From: CBDFGT01 sp965247225 | Lineage (GTDB): Bacteria; Pseudomonadota; Alphaproteobacteria; Rhizobiales; Rhizobiaceae | Direction of reading: 5' to 3' | Assembly (NCBI GenBank): GCA_965247225.1 | Contig: CBDFGT010000029.1 | Location: 1 to 64,000, forward strand | Length of the DNA stretch: 64,000 nucleotides | Part shown: piece by piece, positions 17,779 to 28,005 of the stretch | How positions within the stretch are numbered: position 1 is the stretch's first letter | Layout of the letters: the number at the start of each line of letters is the position of its first letter | Translations under genes and position numbers: made by a program | Notes under the pieces: model-generated | The model's input: only the letters and a program-made list of their open reading frames with translations | Databases searched by the model: none | What the model was told of the DNA's origin: nothing

Positions 17779-19407
17779 TCAGGTGATGACACTTGGGGTT
17801 TGCCTGCCGGTGCGCTTGCGGATGTCGGCGATGGTGTCGGCCACTGTTATGAGGTCTGCGAGCGCGGTCTGGGTTTCAACATCGTGCCTTGTGGCATCCG
17901 GTTCAAAACGTTCGATATAGACGCGCAGGGTCGCACCCGCCGTTCCGGTGCCGGACAGGCGGAAGACCACACGCGAACCTCCTTCAAACAGGATGCGGAT
18001 CCCCTGGTTTTTCGACAGGGAATGATCGACCGGATCATGATAGGCAAAATCATCGGCCGAGTCGATTTTCAGCGCACCAAAGCTGGTTCCGGGCAGTGAA
18101 GAGAGCCTGCTGCGCAGGTCCGCCATGAGCGCATTTGCAGCATCCAGATCGACTTCCTCGTAATCGTGACGGGAATAATAGTTTCTGCCAAAGGTTGTCC
18201 AATGGTGTTTGACAATATCAATTACGGGTTCATTGCGAACTGCCAGGATGTTCAGCCACAAGAGCACGGCCCAGAGACCGTCCTTCTCGCGCACATGGTT
18301 TGATCCGGTGCCGGCACTTTCCTCACCGCAAATCGTTGCCATGCCCTCGTCGAGAAGATTACCGAAAAATTTCCAGCCGGTCGGGGTTTCGTACATGCCG
18401 ATGCCGAGCTTTTCGGCGACCCGGTCTGCGGCACCTGATGTTGGCATCGAACGGGCAATGCCTGCAAGTCCTGCCTTGTAACCCGGGGCCAGATGCGCAT
18501 TGGCAGCCAGCATGGCCAGACTGTCGGAAGGTGTCACAAAAATGCCCTTGCCGATGATCAGGTTGCGGTCACCGTCACCATCGGACGCGGCTCCGAAATC
18601 CGGCGCGTCTGCGCTCATCATCAGATCGTAAAGTTCTTTGGCGTGAACCAGATTGGGATCGGGATGGTGGCCACCGAAATCCGGGAGGGGTGTGAAGTTT
18701 TTCACGGAACCTTCTTTCGCACCCAGACGAAGCTCCAGAATTTCCTTGGCATAGGGGCCGGTAACGGCGCTCATGGCATCAAAAACAACCGTAAGACCAG
18801 AGGCGATCCTGGCGCGGATGGCCGGGAAATCAAAGAGCTGTTCCATCAGTTCAGCATAGTCTGCAACAGGATCGATGACGGACACCGTCATGCCTGCCAG
18901 CGTCTGTGTACCGATCACATCGAGATTGATATCGTCAACATCGGCGATCTTGTAGGCTGTGATCGATTTTGTGCGGTCATAGATGGCATCGGTTACTTTT
19001 TCAGGGGCAGGGCCACCATTACCAATATTGTATTTTATACCGAAATCTTCGGTCGGGCCGCCGGGATTGTGGCTGGCTGACAGGACAATGCCACCAAAGG
19101 CCTTGTATTTGCGGATGACATTTGACGCGGCAGGCGTGGAGAGAATACCGCCCTGACCGACAAGAACGCGACCGAAGCCGTTTGCGGCTGCCATTTTGAT
19201 GGCAATCTGAATACATTCGCGATTGAAATAGCGGCCATCGCCGCCAATGACCAATGTCTCGCCGGCAAATCCCTCAAGACTGTCAAAAATCGACTGGATG
19301 AAATTTTCTGCATAATTTTTTTGGGCAAACACCGGCACCTTCTTGCGAAGACCGGATGTGCCCGGTTTCTGGTCCAAAAACGGCGTTGTGGAAATAGTCT
19401 TGATCAT
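17779..19407 (-). CDS. pgm: Phosphoglucomutase (alpha-D-glucose phosphate-specific)
   Basis: Interconverts glucose-6-phosphate and glucose-1-phosphate, feeding GlgC; 542 aa. The four family loops are present: phosphoserine loop SASHNPGG near residue 112, the metal loop DGDGDRN, the sugar-binding GEESAG, and the phosphate-binding RLSGTG near the C-terminus. It begins immediately after the glgA stop with no gap and is the last gene of the glgPBCA-pgm operon. Confidence 0.96.
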   Translation of the reverse strand: MIKTISTTPFLDQKPGTSGLRKKVPVFAQKNYAENFIQSIFDSLEGFAGETLVIGGDGRYFNRECIQIAIKMAAANGFGRVLVGQGGILSTPAASNVIRKYKAFGGIVLSASHNPGGPTEDFGIKYNIGNGGPAPEKVTDAIYDRTKSITAYKIADVDDINLDVIGTQTLAGMTVSVIDPVADYAELMEQLFDFPAIRARIASGLTVVFDAMSAVTGPYAKEILELRLGAKEGSVKNFTPLPDFGGHHPDPNLVHAKELYDLMMSADAPDFGAASDGDGDRNLIIGKGIFVTPSDSLAMLAANAHLAPGYKAGLAGIARSMPTSGAADRVAEKLGIGMYETPTGWKFFGNLLDEGMATICGEESAGTGSNHVREKDGLWAVLLWLNILAVRNEPVIDIVKHHWTTFGRNYYSRHDYEEVDLDAANALMADLRSRLSSLPGTSFGALKIDSADDFAYHDPVDHSLSKNQGIRILFEGGSRVVFRLSGTGTAGATLRVYIERFEPDATRHDVETQTALADLITVADTIADIRKRTGRQTPSVIT

Positions 19408-20850
19408 TTATTGGCCTTTCGACGTGAGACTGGAATAAAGCCTGGCATAGCCTTCGGCGCTTTTTTCCCAGGAAACATTGGCTTTCATGCCCTGTTTTTG
19501 CAATCCAGACCAGAGCTTCTTGTCCTCAAAGGCACGGAATGCACGGCGCAGGGCCTGTGTAAATGCGGTCCGGTTGACCGGTGCAAACTGGAAACCAGTC
19601 GCAACGCCGGCGTTGATGGCGGCTTCATTGGCATCGATAACGGTATCTGCCAGACCACCGGTGCGGGCCACAATGGGAACGCAGCCATAGCGAAGCGCAT
19701 AAAGCTGGGTCAGTCCACAGGGCTCGAACCGCGATGGGATGAGAATGGCATCCGAGCCTGCCTGCATGAGATGCGACAGGGGCTCATTATAGCCGACGGT
19801 CATGCCAATGCGCCCTTGATGGCGCGAGGCGGCTGCCATGAGGATGCTTTCCAGTGCAACATCGCCGGAGCCCAGAACAACCAGCTTGCCGCCGCCTGCA
19901 ACAATTTCGTCTGCAATATCGGCCAGAAGGTCCATGCCCTTTTGCCATGTCAGGCGACTGACCACACAGAAGATCGGCCCATTGTCGCGGTCAAGGTTGA
20001 AATGGGCTTCCAGGGCCGTTCTGCTGGCCGCGCGCTTCTTCAGTGTGGCACTGGTGTAGTTTTCCGGCAGGGTTGCATCGGTTTCCGGGTTCCAGATTTG
20101 TGTATCAATGCCATTGACCAGGCCATGAAGATGGGCTGCCCGGCTGCCAACCATACCTTCGAGCCCCATGCCGAAATCTGCGGTGAGAATTTCCCCGGCA
20201 TAGGTCGGGCTGACGGTGGTGATGGCCGTTGCGGTTTGAAGGCCACCTTTCAGAAAGCCGATATCGCCATAATATTCCAGTGCATCTGTGGCAAAGGCGT
20301 GGGGCGGAAGATTGAGACCGGGGAAAATTTCCGGGCCAAACTGGCCCTGAAAGGCAATATTGTGAATGGTGAGCAAGCTTGGAATTTCCGGCTCGAAGCC
20401 AAAGCGCATATAGACCGGGGCCATGGCTGCCTGCCAGTCATGGGCATGAAGGACATCCGGCCGCCAGTCGGGCAGAAGGCCAACGGCGATTTCCTTGGCG
20501 GCAAAGGAGAGCGCGGCAAAACGCTTCCAGTTGTCCGGATAATCGAGGCCGGTTGCATCCGTATAGGGACCGCCCGGCCGATCAAAAAAGGCCGGTGCAT
20601 CCAGCACCAGAATATCGAGACCGTCATGCATCGTTGCCAGAATGCGAGCAGGTTCGCCAAAAAGGTTTGCAAAGCCGGCAACCTCTTTGCTTTCCCCAAG
20701 CTTTGTCATGACTGCCGGATAACCCGGCAGCAATGTTCGCATCTGCACCCCTATCCTGGCCAGGGCCAGCGGCAATGCACCCGCAACATCGGCCAGTCCG
20801 CCTGTCTTGATCAGCGGGAAGACTTCGGATGCAACGGATAATATCTTCAT
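19408..20850 (-). CDS. glgA: Glycogen synthase
   Basis: ADP-glucose:1,4-alpha-glucan glucosyltransferase, GT5 family, 480 aa, extending glycogen chains. The ADP-glucose-binding KTGGLADVAGALP motif is at residues 16-28, HAHDWQA near residue 137, and the C-terminal GT-B motif IPSRFEPCGLTQLYALRYG with the conserved Glu. It is 3 bases downstream of glgC and adjacent to pgm. Confidence 0.97.
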   Translation of the reverse strand: MKILSVASEVFPLIKTGGLADVAGALPLALARIGVQMRTLLPGYPAVMTKLGESKEVAGFANLFGEPARILATMHDGLDILVLDAPAFFDRPGGPYTDATGLDYPDNWKRFAALSFAAKEIAVGLLPDWRPDVLHAHDWQAAMAPVYMRFGFEPEIPSLLTIHNIAFQGQFGPEIFPGLNLPPHAFATDALEYYGDIGFLKGGLQTATAITTVSPTYAGEILTADFGMGLEGMVGSRAAHLHGLVNGIDTQIWNPETDATLPENYTSATLKKRAASRTALEAHFNLDRDNGPIFCVVSRLTWQKGMDLLADIADEIVAGGGKLVVLGSGDVALESILMAAASRHQGRIGMTVGYNEPLSHLMQAGSDAILIPSRFEPCGLTQLYALRYGCVPIVARTGGLADTVIDANEAAINAGVATGFQFAPVNRTAFTQALRRAFRAFEDKKLWSGLQKQGMKANVSWEKSAEGYARLYSSLTSKGQ

Positions 20851-20853
20851 GGA

Positions 20854-22116
20854 TCAGCTTTCCAGTTTATCAATCATGGCCTGGGTAATCAGGCAAATCC
20901 CGTTTTCCGAACGCCGGAAGCGGCGGGCATCCATTTCCGGATCCTCGCCGACAATCAGTCCTTCGGGGATCATTACACCACGGTCAATGACAACATTGCG
21001 AAGCTGTGCATGGCGGGCAATTTTGACCTCCGGCAGCACCACCGCACCCTCCAGACGGGAAAAGGAATTGCAGCGAACGCCGGTGAACAGCAGGCTGCGA
21101 TTGAGTGATGCGCCGGAAATGATGCAATCTCCCGAAATCAGCGAGGACGTGGCCGAGCCGCGGCGGTTTTCATCATCATGGACGAATTTTGCCGGCGGCT
21201 TGATTTCGGCGAAGGTCCAGATCGGCCAGGTATTGTCGTAGATATCCAGTTCCGGTGTAATGTGGGTCAGGTCGATATTGGCCTGCCAGTAAGCATCAAT
21301 CGTCCCGACATCGCGCCAATAGGCTTCACGCTCGAAATTGGACCGGACACAGGATTTGGTAAAGCGATGGGCCACGGCCTTGCCGTGCTCTACAATATAG
21401 GGAATGATATCCTTGCCGAAATCGCGCGAAGATGCCGGATCCGCTGCATCACGACGCAGGCAATCCATCAGGAATTTGGTGCGGAAAACATAGATCCCCA
21501 TGGAAGCCAGCGCAAAATCAGGATTGCCCGGAATGCCCGGCGGATCTGCAGGCTTTTCGATAAAGGCCTTGATAACATCGGCATCATCCACATGCATCAC
21601 ACCAAAGCCTGTCGCTTCCATCCGCGGCACTTCAAGGCAACCGATGGTAACATCTGCATTGCTGTCAACATGCTGTTGCAGCATCATTTCATAATCCATC
21701 TTGTAAATATGGTCGCCCGCCAGAATGACCATGAATTCCAGATTATAAGTCTCAATAATATCAATATTCTGGTAGACGGCATCAGCTGTGCCTTCATACC
21801 ATTGGGTTTCGGATACACGTTGCGAGGCCGGCAGAATGTCAAAGCTCTCGTTCCGCTCCGGTCTGAAGAAGTTCCAGCCGTTCTGCAGGTGGCGGATGAG
21901 CGAATGCGCCTTGTATTGTGTGGCCACACCCATGCGGCGGATCCCGGAATTGAGCGCATTGGAAAGCGCAAAATCAATGATGCGGGCCTTGCCGCCGAAA
22001 TAGACGGCAGGCTTTGCGCGCCTGTCTGTCAGTTCTTTCAGGCGGCTGCCCCTTCCTCCTGCCAATACATAGGCCATCGCATCGCGCGCCAGAGGCTGAA
22101 TTCGTTTTTCGACCAT
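20854..22116 (-). CDS. glgC: Glucose-1-phosphate adenylyltransferase
   Basis: Makes ADP-glucose from glucose-1-phosphate and ATP, the committed and usually allosterically controlled step of glycogen synthesis; 420 aa. The N-terminal nucleotidyltransferase loop AGGRGSRLKELTDRRAKPA is followed by FGGKARIIDFALSN and ILAGDHIYKMDY; a left-handed beta-helix occupies the C-terminus. A strong GGGAGG site precedes the ATG. It lies 20 bases after glgB. Confidence 0.97.
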   Translation of the reverse strand: MVEKRIQPLARDAMAYVLAGGRGSRLKELTDRRAKPAVYFGGKARIIDFALSNALNSGIRRMGVATQYKAHSLIRHLQNGWNFFRPERNESFDILPASQRVSETQWYEGTADAVYQNIDIIETYNLEFMVILAGDHIYKMDYEMMLQQHVDSNADVTIGCLEVPRMEATGFGVMHVDDADVIKAFIEKPADPPGIPGNPDFALASMGIYVFRTKFLMDCLRRDAADPASSRDFGKDIIPYIVEHGKAVAHRFTKSCVRSNFEREAYWRDVGTIDAYWQANIDLTHITPELDIYDNTWPIWTFAEIKPPAKFVHDDENRRGSATSSLISGDCIISGASLNRSLLFTGVRCNSFSRLEGAVVLPEVKIARHAQLRNVVIDRGVMIPEGLIVGEDPEMDARRFRRSENGICLITQAMIDKLES

Positions 22117-22136
22117 TTTGTCCTCCCCGACTATGA

Positions 22137-24380
22137 TTAAACTTCTTGTTCCAGTATGATTGTTGCCAGCGGCGGTAGTGTCAATGCTGCAGCAATGGAG
22201 CCGTCTGATTTTCTGTGTGCGTTGATACGTCCACCATTGCCCTTGCCGCTTCCCCCGTAAATTTCTGCATCCGTATTAAGGATTTCGCGCCAGTTTCCTT
22301 CCACTGGCAACTTGATCCAGTAGTTCTCGCGCACCACCGGTGTAAAGTTGCAGACCACCGCGATCAGCTTTTCGCCCGGTGCCTTGCGCAGCCAGGCAAA
22401 AACCGAGTTTTCAGAATCATCAGCAATGATCCATTCAAAGCCGTCGCCCTCACAATCGCGGGCATGCAATGCCGGCTTCGCCCGGTATGTGCCGTTGAGA
22501 TCGCGCACCAGACGGCGCATGCCTTCATGCGGCTGGTAATTCAGCAATTCCCAGTCCAGCGCCCGCTTCTCGCTCCATTCCTGCCACTGGGCAAATTCCT
22601 GGCCCATGAACAGCAGTTTCTTACCGGGATAGCCCCACATGAAGCCGTAATAGGCACGCAGATTGGCAAATTTCTGCCAGTCATCACCGGCCATTTTGGC
22701 CAGAAGCGAGCCTTTGCCGTGAACAACCTCGTCATGGGAAAGCGGCAGGACGAAATTTTCGCTGAAAGCATAGAGAAGACCAAACGTCAGGTCATTATGA
22801 TGGAACTTGCGGTGTACAGGCTCACGCGAAAAATATTGCAGCGTGTCGTGCATGAAGCCCATGTTCCATTTGAAGCCGAAACCGAGCCCGCCTTCATGCA
22901 CCGGCTGGGAGACCTTTGGCCAGGAAGTGGACTCCTCGGCAATGGTCATGATGCCGGGATGGCTGCCATAGACATGCTTGTTCATTTCCTGGAGAAACCG
23001 GACAGATTCCAGATTTTCGCGGCCACCATATTCGTTGGGTATCCACTCGCCTTCCTTGCGGGAATAATCAAGATAGAGCATGGAGGCCACAGCATCGACA
23101 CGCAATCCGTCCAGATGGAACTTCTCGGCCCAGTAGAGCGCATTGTTCACCAGATAGGACAGTACCTCAATGCGACCGAAATTGTAGATCGCGGTATTCC
23201 AGTCCGGATGAAAGCCTTTGCGGGGGTCTTCGTGTTCGTAAAGCGCTGTTCCGTCAAAGCGGCGCAGGCCGTGTTCGTCCGTTGGAAAATGGGCAGGAAC
23301 CCAGTCGAGAATGACACCGATACCAACCTTGTGGGCACCGTTGACAAACCGGGCAAAGCCCTCCGGTTCACCAAATCTTGCCGTGGGTGAATAGAGACCC
23401 GTGGTCTGGTAGCCCCATGACGGATCATAGGGAAATTCCGTGATCGGCATGAATTCGATATGGGTAAAGCCCATGTCGGTGCAATAGGGGATCAACTGGT
23501 CGGCCATTTCATCCCAGGACAGCATGCTGCCGTCCTCGCGCCTGCGCCAGGAACCCGCATGAACCTCGTAGATGGAAACCGGCTGACGCCGCGCATCAGC
23601 CTTGGCCCAGTGGGCACGATGCGCCTTGTCTTCCCAGACCTGTTCCAGCTCTGCTGTGGTCACCGAGGCTGTTTCCGGCCGCAATTGCGAACGCCTTGCA
23701 TAAGGGTCGGCTTTCAACGGCAGAAGGGTTCCGTCCTTGCCGATGATCTCGAATTTATAGGCGGCCCCTTCTTTCACTCCGGGCGCAAAAATTTCCCATA
23801 TGCCGGTGTCCAGCCGCAGGCGCATGACATGGCGGCGACCGTCCCAGGCATTGAAATCGCCCACAACGGCAACCCTGTGGGCATTGGGTGCCCAGACCGC
23901 AAAATGAAAGCCGTCGACGCCCTCGTGGGTCAGGGGATGCGCACCCATTTTGTCAAACAGACGCAGGTGTGAACCTTCCCGGATGAAATAATCATCCATT
24001 GGCCCCAGGACGGGACCAAAGGAATAGGGATCGGTCACCGTCCATTCGCCGCCGGGATTTGCGGCGATGTAACGCAAGGGCTGGCGCTTGCTGACCGAAA
24101 TGGGACCGGCAAACAGGCCTGCAGGGTCGATCTTTTCCAGCGTGCCGACCACTGTTGCGTCAAGCGTTGTTGCGACAACAGTTTCAGCCCCGGGAACGAA
24201 ACACCGGGCGATGAACCCGTCCCTGTTTTCCTGAATGCCCAGCACAGCAAACGGATTTGTGTGCGATCCCGAAACTATGGCCCCCATTTCCTCCGGGCTG
24301 AGTGACACAGACACGGATTGCGGTATTACCCTTTCAACTGGTGTATCAGCCTGCGAGCCCAGTTTAGGTTTTTTTGTCAT
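22137..24380 (-). CDS. glgB: 1,4-alpha-glucan branching enzyme
   Basis: GH13 branching enzyme, 747 aa from the ATG at 24380, creating alpha-1,6 branches in glycogen. It has two N-terminal CBM48-like modules (about 45-135 and 150-245) and a catalytic barrel with DGLRVDAVASMLYLDYSR (nucleophile Asp), MTIAEESTSWP (Glu) and LPLSHDEVVHGKGSL. The start codon overlaps the glgP stop as ATGA, which fixes the start; the longer upstream frame is the end of glgP read in another frame. Confidence 0.96.
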   Translation of the reverse strand: MTKKPKLGSQADTPVERVIPQSVSVSLSPEEMGAIVSGSHTNPFAVLGIQENRDGFIARCFVPGAETVVATTLDATVVGTLEKIDPAGLFAGPISVSKRQPLRYIAANPGGEWTVTDPYSFGPVLGPMDDYFIREGSHLRLFDKMGAHPLTHEGVDGFHFAVWAPNAHRVAVVGDFNAWDGRRHVMRLRLDTGIWEIFAPGVKEGAAYKFEIIGKDGTLLPLKADPYARRSQLRPETASVTTAELEQVWEDKAHRAHWAKADARRQPVSIYEVHAGSWRRREDGSMLSWDEMADQLIPYCTDMGFTHIEFMPITEFPYDPSWGYQTTGLYSPTARFGEPEGFARFVNGAHKVGIGVILDWVPAHFPTDEHGLRRFDGTALYEHEDPRKGFHPDWNTAIYNFGRIEVLSYLVNNALYWAEKFHLDGLRVDAVASMLYLDYSRKEGEWIPNEYGGRENLESVRFLQEMNKHVYGSHPGIMTIAEESTSWPKVSQPVHEGGLGFGFKWNMGFMHDTLQYFSREPVHRKFHHNDLTFGLLYAFSENFVLPLSHDEVVHGKGSLLAKMAGDDWQKFANLRAYYGFMWGYPGKKLLFMGQEFAQWQEWSEKRALDWELLNYQPHEGMRRLVRDLNGTYRAKPALHARDCEGDGFEWIIADDSENSVFAWLRKAPGEKLIAVVCNFTPVVRENYWIKLPVEGNWREILNTDAEIYGGSGKGNGGRINAHRKSDGSIAAALTLPPLATIILEQEV

Positions 24381-26844
24381 CCAGCTCTCCAGATCTCGGC
24401 TGCATACTGGCGTATTGTCCTGTCGGACGAGAACCAGCCCATTCGCGCCGTGTTGCGAATGGTCTTTGAAAACCACGATGACTGGTCGCTCCAGATCGAA
24501 TCAACCTCGCGCTGGGCTTTGGTATAGGCCTCAAAATCTGCGGTCAGCATGAACCAGTCAGAAGTGTAAAGCCCGTCTACCAGCGATGCGTAACGACCCC
24601 GGTCATCCGGTGAAAAGACGCCTGAGCCAATGGCTGACAAGGCTTGTGACAGTTCACGGGATGCTTCGATGATCGCGCGCGGATTATGCCCGTCCGCCTT
24701 GGCTTTGGCCACTTCGGCCGCCGTCATACCGAAAATGATAATGTTTTCAGCACCAACATGTTCCAGCATTTCAACATTGGCACCATCGAGCGTGCCGATG
24801 GTGAGTGCGCCATTGAGGCCGAATTTCATGTTGCCTGTACCCGATGCCTCCATGCCGGCAGTGGAGATCTGCTCGGAAAGATCGGCAGCCGGAACAATGA
24901 TTTCGGCAAGCGAGACATTGTAGTTGGGTACGAAAACCACCTTCAGGAGGCCGCGCACGGCCGGATCATTGTTGATGACCTTGGCCACATCGTTGGCCAG
25001 CTTGATGATCAGCTTTGCATTGTGGTAGGACGGTGCCGCCTTGCCGGCAAACAGCTTCACACGTGGCACCCAGTTCATTTCCGGATGCGAACGGATCTGG
25101 TCATAGAGCGAAACCGCTTCGACAATATTGAGAAGCTGGCGCTTGTATTCATGTATGCGCTTGATCTGGATATCGAACATGGCGGAGGGATCAATGCGGA
25201 TACCCATGCGGCTTGCCACCAGATTGGACAGTTTTTCCTTGTTGGACCGTTTGACAGCCGCAAATTTGGACTGGAAAACCTTATCATCGGCAAAGGCGTC
25301 GAGTGCTTTCAGGGCCTCGGTATTGTCGAGGAATTCATCACCAATGGTTTCCTGCAGGAGATTTGTCAGGCCAGGATTACACTGCATCAGCCAGCGTCGC
25401 GGGGTAATGCCGTTGGTCTTGTTGTTGATGCGGGCCGGATAGAGCTGATGAAGGTCGGCAAACACGGTCTCTTTCATCAGCTCTGTATGAAGGGCGGACA
25501 CGCCGTTGATGCTGTGGGAACCGACGAAAGCCAGATTGCCCATGCGCACGCGGCGTTCACCGGCTTCGGCAATCAGCGATATTGCCTGAACCTGGGCATC
25601 ATTGAAGTTCCTTTCCTTGCGCGCCTCGATGAGGATTTTGGCGTTGACCGCATAGACAATCTGCATATGACGCGGCAACAACCGCTCAAACAACGGCACC
25701 GGCCAGGTTTCCAGCGCTTCGGGCAGCAATGTGTGGTTGGTATAGGAGAAGGTTTTACGGGTAACGTCCCAGGCCGTATCAAACTCCATGCCGTGAACAT
25801 CGCACAGCAGACGGATCATTTCAGCAATCGAAACAGCAGGGTGCGTGTCGTTCAGCTGGATAGCCACCTTGTCCGGCAGGGTCATCAGGTCACCATGATA
25901 GAACATATGGCGGCGCAGGATGTCCTGAAGCGAGGCAGAGGAGAAGAAATATTCCTGACGCAGGCGCAATTCCTGACCCGCAGGTGTTGCATCCGCCGGA
26001 TAAAGAACCCGTGACAGGCTTTCGGCCATGTTGCTGTCACGCAGCGCTCCGATATGGTCACCGGCATTGAAGGCAGACAGAAGGATCGGATCAATGGCCT
26101 GCGCTGTCCACAGGCGCAATGTGTTGACCCGCGCTCCGCGCCAGCCGACCACCGGCGTATCAAAGGGCCGTTGCGATCATCCGTTCGCCGGGCTTCCAGA
26201 CAAAACGCGGTTTTTCCTCCATCTGGCCAATGATCTCGACGGTGCCGCCAAAGCCGATTTCATAGGAGCTTTCCCTGCGGTCAAATTCCCATGGATTGCC
26301 GTGCTGGAGCCATGTTTCCGGCAGTTCAACTTGCCAGCCGTCCGACATCTGCTGGCGGAACAGGCCGTGGACATAGCGGATACCATAGCCATAGGCAGGC
26401 ACATCCACTGTTGCCATGGATTCCATGAAACAGGCTGCCAGACGGCCAAGACCACCATTGCCCAGCGCTGCATCCGGTTCCAGTGCGGCCACGGCATCCA
26501 GATCCACACCAAGCGAGGCGAGGGGCCGCCCGCATTTCATCCATCAGGCCGAGATTGGAAACCGCATCGCGCATCAGGCGACCGATCAGGAATTCCAGCG
26601 AGAGATAATAGACACGCTTTGCGCCCTGCTCGTTGGTCTTGCGGGTGGATTCCATCCACCGGTCAATCACCCGGTCGCGGATTACGAGGATGGTTGCCGT
26701 CAGCCAGTCATGCGGCTTTGCAACCTTTGCATCCTTGCCGATCCGGTAGGTCAGCCGTTCAATGATTTCTGACGCCAGAACAGCAGGGTCAGATACGCGG
26801 GGAGCGGGGGCTGGAAGTTCGCCTGTTGTCAATCTGTTCATCAT
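24377..26844 (-). pseudogene. glgP: Glycogen phosphorylase, two frameshifts
   Basis: Pyridoxal-phosphate enzyme releasing glucose-1-phosphate from glycogen; 821 aa when repaired. Frame one (26844 to about 26525) covers YYLSLEFLIGRLM; a GGGG run at 26522-26525 carries one extra base. The chain continues as ASLGVDLDAVAALEPDAALGNGGLGRLAACF, breaks again at GGG 26165-26167, and resumes as DTPVVGWRGARVNTLRLW to the end, including the PLP-lysine region EASGTGNMKFGLNGALTIGT. Both breaks are 1-base insertions in G runs, so sequencing error is likely. It is the first gene of the glg operon; its stop overlaps glgB. Confidence 0.92.
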
Positions 26845-27061
26845 CAAAATACCGCCTAAAATCGAGGTTGCCAAAAATCGTGATGTCAGGTGGACCCGAC
26901 GCAAGAACCGCAGTCTATGCAAGGATATGCACCGCTGGCAACAGGTGATTTACCGGAAAAAAAATTGCGCGAGAAAATGCAGTTTTTCTGCTTCAGGCTG
27001 TCGCCACATCGCAAATATTCATTATCATGCGCAGCGAACCTTGTTGCGATGCCGGTATGGA

Positions 27062-27949
27062 TCAGTTTGTCACTTCAACCGGGATAACGTCAACAGCCTG
27101 TTTGGTGTTCTGGTTGCCGTAGCTTTTCAAAACCCCGATCACCGGTGCAACATCGGAATAGTCGCGACCATAGCCAACAACGATATGATCCGTGCCTGCC
27201 TGCATATTGTTGGTCGGGTCCAGCTCCAGCCAGCCGGAGGCCTGCCCGCACCAGATGCGCACCCAGGCATGCATGGCGTCTGCCCCTGCCAGTCGCTCCT
27301 TGCCAGCGGGCGGCTTGGTGCGCAGAAAGCCGCTGACATAGCCTGCCGGTATTCCCAGACTGCGCAAGGCAATGATCATGATATGGGCAAAATCCTGACA
27401 GACCCCCTTTTGGATACTGAATGCCAGTCTTGGATCGGTATCAACCGTTGTTGCCTTTGGGTCATATTCAAAATCATCGTAAATCCGCTTGCAAATATCG
27501 ATTGCGATGGAGCGGATCGTCTGATTTTCCCCTGCCGATTTGCGGGCCCAGGCGGCAATTGCCGAATCCTCCTGCAAGCGCGGGCTTGCCCCGGTGAAAT
27601 GGTGCGGCGAGTTGGCATCCAGTGACCAGTTGGCGGCAAGATCATCCGGTAACTGCGCCAATAACGGCGAAAAATCCGCAGACATGGCCACCTGCTCGAC
27701 GGCAACACGTGCATGCATGTGAATATCAAAGCCTTCATGGCTTTGCCGAAGAACAACAGAGGCTGCCGGATTATTGAAAAAGTCAACATTGTCAACACGT
27801 TCATCCGGCTTTGGCTCCAGGTTCACGGATCCTGCCATGAGGCGCTGGCGTCCGGGAATGGACACGGGCAGCACGCGGATCACATGACGTCCGCCGGACG
27901 CCTGCGTATCATATTCATATTCTATGTGAAGCGAGATGTCGTAAATCAT
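27062..27949 (-). CDS. Transglutaminase-like cysteine protease/ligase family protein
   Basis: A 295-aa protein with an N-terminal beta-strand domain (MIYDISLHIEYEYDTQASGG...) and a transglutaminase-like core. The catalytic triad is readable as GVCQDFAH (Cys184), DAMHAWVRIW (His227) and LELDPTNN (Asp244). There is no signal peptide, so it is cytoplasmic. It lies just after the ATP-grasp/alpha-E gene on the same strand, an association well known from comparative genomics and predicted to build or modify a peptide. The actual reaction is unknown. Confidence 0.9.
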   Translation of the reverse strand: MIYDISLHIEYEYDTQASGGRHVIRVLPVSIPGRQRLMAGSVNLEPKPDERVDNVDFFNNPAASVVLRQSHEGFDIHMHARVAVEQVAMSADFSPLLAQLPDDLAANWSLDANSPHHFTGASPRLQEDSAIAAWARKSAGENQTIRSIAIDICKRIYDDFEYDPKATTVDTDPRLAFSIQKGVCQDFAHIMIIALRSLGIPAGYVSGFLRTKPPAGKERLAGADAMHAWVRIWCGQASGWLELDPTNNMQAGTDHIVVGYGRDYSDVAPVIGVLKSYGNQNTKQAVDVIPVEVTN

Positions 27950-28005
27950 GTTTGCTGTGGCTTTTTGCGGCTGAACAGTTGGAAAAGGTTTATAGGCACC
28001 CGGTC

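Noticed and set aside
19321..20841. 506-codon open frame on the plus strand
   Set aside because: Antisense to glgA, which is unambiguous.
24686..26014. 442-codon open frame on the plus strand
   Set aside because: Antisense to glgP, no recognisable domain and no ribosome site.
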